The position numbers were made by a program, and so were the translations under genes. Shown here one piece after another: positions 63,298 to 64,000 of a stretch of 64,000 nucleotides of DNA (within the stretch, counting starts at the first letter, position 1; the number at the start of each line of letters is the position of its first letter). The stretch is taken from contig NZ_LZSU01000021.1 of assembly GCF_001665575.1 (NCBI RefSeq), positions 122,402-186,401 on the forward strand, written 5' to 3'. The notes below the pieces were generated by a model. That model was not told the DNA's origin, did not search any database, and saw only the letters and a list, made by a program, of their open reading frames with translations. This DNA comes from Mycobacterium sp. 852013-51886_SCH5428379 (lineage in GTDB: Bacteria > Actinomycetota > Actinomycetes > Mycobacteriales > Mycobacteriaceae).

Positions 63298-64000
63298 GTA
63301 GTACTCCAGAACCCGCTCTGACGAGTCGACCCGGCCGTTGCTCACGATGGTGAGCCGGTCGGGTCGAACTTCGTAACGAGCCCCTCCCGACGGATCGACC
63401 ACGTCGAAACCGCTCCCCGACGGGGTGGCGTCGCCGAGCTGGATCGTCGCCCCGTCGCTGAGGCGCTGGCCTCGGTAGACGTAGCGATCGTCGCCCTCTT
63501 GGCACACCACCGCCAGGGACTGGGCGGTGCGCACCATTGCCGCGGCAGCGCTGCCGTCGTCGCAGCGGGCGAACTGTCCGACGAACCCCGCGCCGTCCGC
63601 GCCGGTCATCCCGCGCGGCGCGGTGGTCGACGTCGACGGGGTGGTCGACGTGCTCGACGATGTGGTGGTGGACGTAGTGGGCGTCGGCGATGTCGTAGTG
63701 GTGGTGGTGGTCGACGTGGTGCTGGTGGGACCGGTTTCGTCGTAGGCGCTCGACGTCGGTGGGGCCAGCGGCGTGCGCGCGGTGGGGGCGTCGTCCTGCG
63801 AACTGAAGGCCAGGATGACCGCGAGGACGGCGGCCACGCCGAACAGCACGATGATCGTGGCGATCAGCGCGGTGTGCGCTTTCCCGGTCTCGGCCTTCGC
63901 CGACGGCGCCTTCGGCGGCGGCGCCGGGGCGGGCGGGTACGGGGTGAGGCCCGTCGCGCCAGGGGTCGGGTACATCGCGGAGAACTGCTTGGTGTCGAAC
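63289..64000 (-). CDS. single-span membrane protein with Thr/Ser-rich extracellular linker, 5' end outside window
   Basis: The frame stays open to base 64000. An ATG at 63975 has no ribosome site and the residues before it (FDTKQFSA) look coding, so the gene probably continues upstream. Visible parts are a Pro-rich cytoplasmic segment, one membrane helix (ALIATIIVLFGVAAVLAVILAF), a Thr/Ser-rich linker (about residues 85-125), and an extracytoplasmic domain with a Cys pair (ARCDDG and VVCQEG). The layout resembles a sensor or wall-associated protein. The family is not recognised. Confidence 0.75.
   Translation of the reverse strand, partial: FDTKQFSAMYPTPGATGLTPYPPAPAPPPKAPSAKAETGKAHTALIATIIVLFGVAAVLAVILAFSSQDDAPTARTPLAPPTSSAYDETGPTSTTSTTTTTTTSPTPTTSTTTSSSTSTTPSTSTTAPRGMTGADGAGFVGQFARCDDGSAAAAMVRTAQSLAVVCQEGDDRYVYRGQRLSDGATIQLGDATPSGSGFDVVDPSGGARYEVRPDRLTIVSNGRVDSSERVLEYYSG

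Overview
This window reads as chromosome of a fast-growing mycobacterium (Mycolicibacterium-like). The DNA is very GC-rich with many GTG starts and ATGA/GTGA gene overlaps. It carries the mycolic-acid FAS-II operon (fabD-acpM-kasA-kasB-accD6) preceded by a MabR-type regulator, the mycothiol-linked dehydrogenase MscR, a PtkA/PtpA pair and mycofactocin-type short-chain dehydrogenases. From memory, the gene order follows the M. tuberculosis Rv2226-Rv2260 stretch, interrupted by accessory blocks. No database search was run.

Layout. 1-4.4 kb: the end of a CYTH-CHAD gene, RNase P RNA (rnpB, minus strand), a DUF222/HNH (13E12-type) gene and a secreted GjpA-like protein. 4.6-9.5 kb: a large LuxR-type ATPase regulator, a thioredoxin-reductase-like/methyltransferase pair, and a divergent XRE-cupin regulator whose start codon lies inside a palindrome. 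9.5-15.5 kb: the conserved RNase H-phosphatase, zinc-ribbon and Nif3 operon, facing ptkA-ptpA-SURF1, then cobD. 15.5-23.9 kb: an accessory catabolic block ending at tRNA-Val. It holds a TetR regulator, three mycofactocin-type SDRs, a doubled carboxymuconolactone decarboxylase, a P450, a permease and a berberine-bridge-type oxidase.

24.1-35.4 kb: ahpE, a DUF3052 gene and a lipoprotein face aceE, which is followed by mabR and the FAS-II operon. Pyruvate dehydrogenase (acetyl-CoA), AccD6 (malonyl-CoA), FabD (malonyl-ACP) and KasA/KasB (chain extension) form one route to meromycolate. 35.4-49.6 kb: a universal stress protein with an APC permease, glpD with a TetR gene, an ADHAPS-like/lipid kinase pair, DUF3145, a serine hydrolase, a methyltransferase, mscR with a metallo-hydrolase and a TetR gene, a DoxX/SnoaL pair and a SABATH methyltransferase. 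49.6-57.4 kb: a GlxA-type regulator, a DHDPR-like dehydrogenase, a secreted protein and a four-gene peptide ABC importer. 57.4-64 kb: a TetR/SDR locus with paired operators, an unusual 12-residue-repeat protein with cysteine at every third position, a PhoD-like phosphatase, a CsbD/coiled-coil pair and a membrane protein cut by the window edge.

The most unusual item is the small repeat protein at 59539-59943. Several well-formed palindromic operators in divergent promoters are also worth testing. No CRISPR array, insertion sequence, integrase or prophage module was seen.
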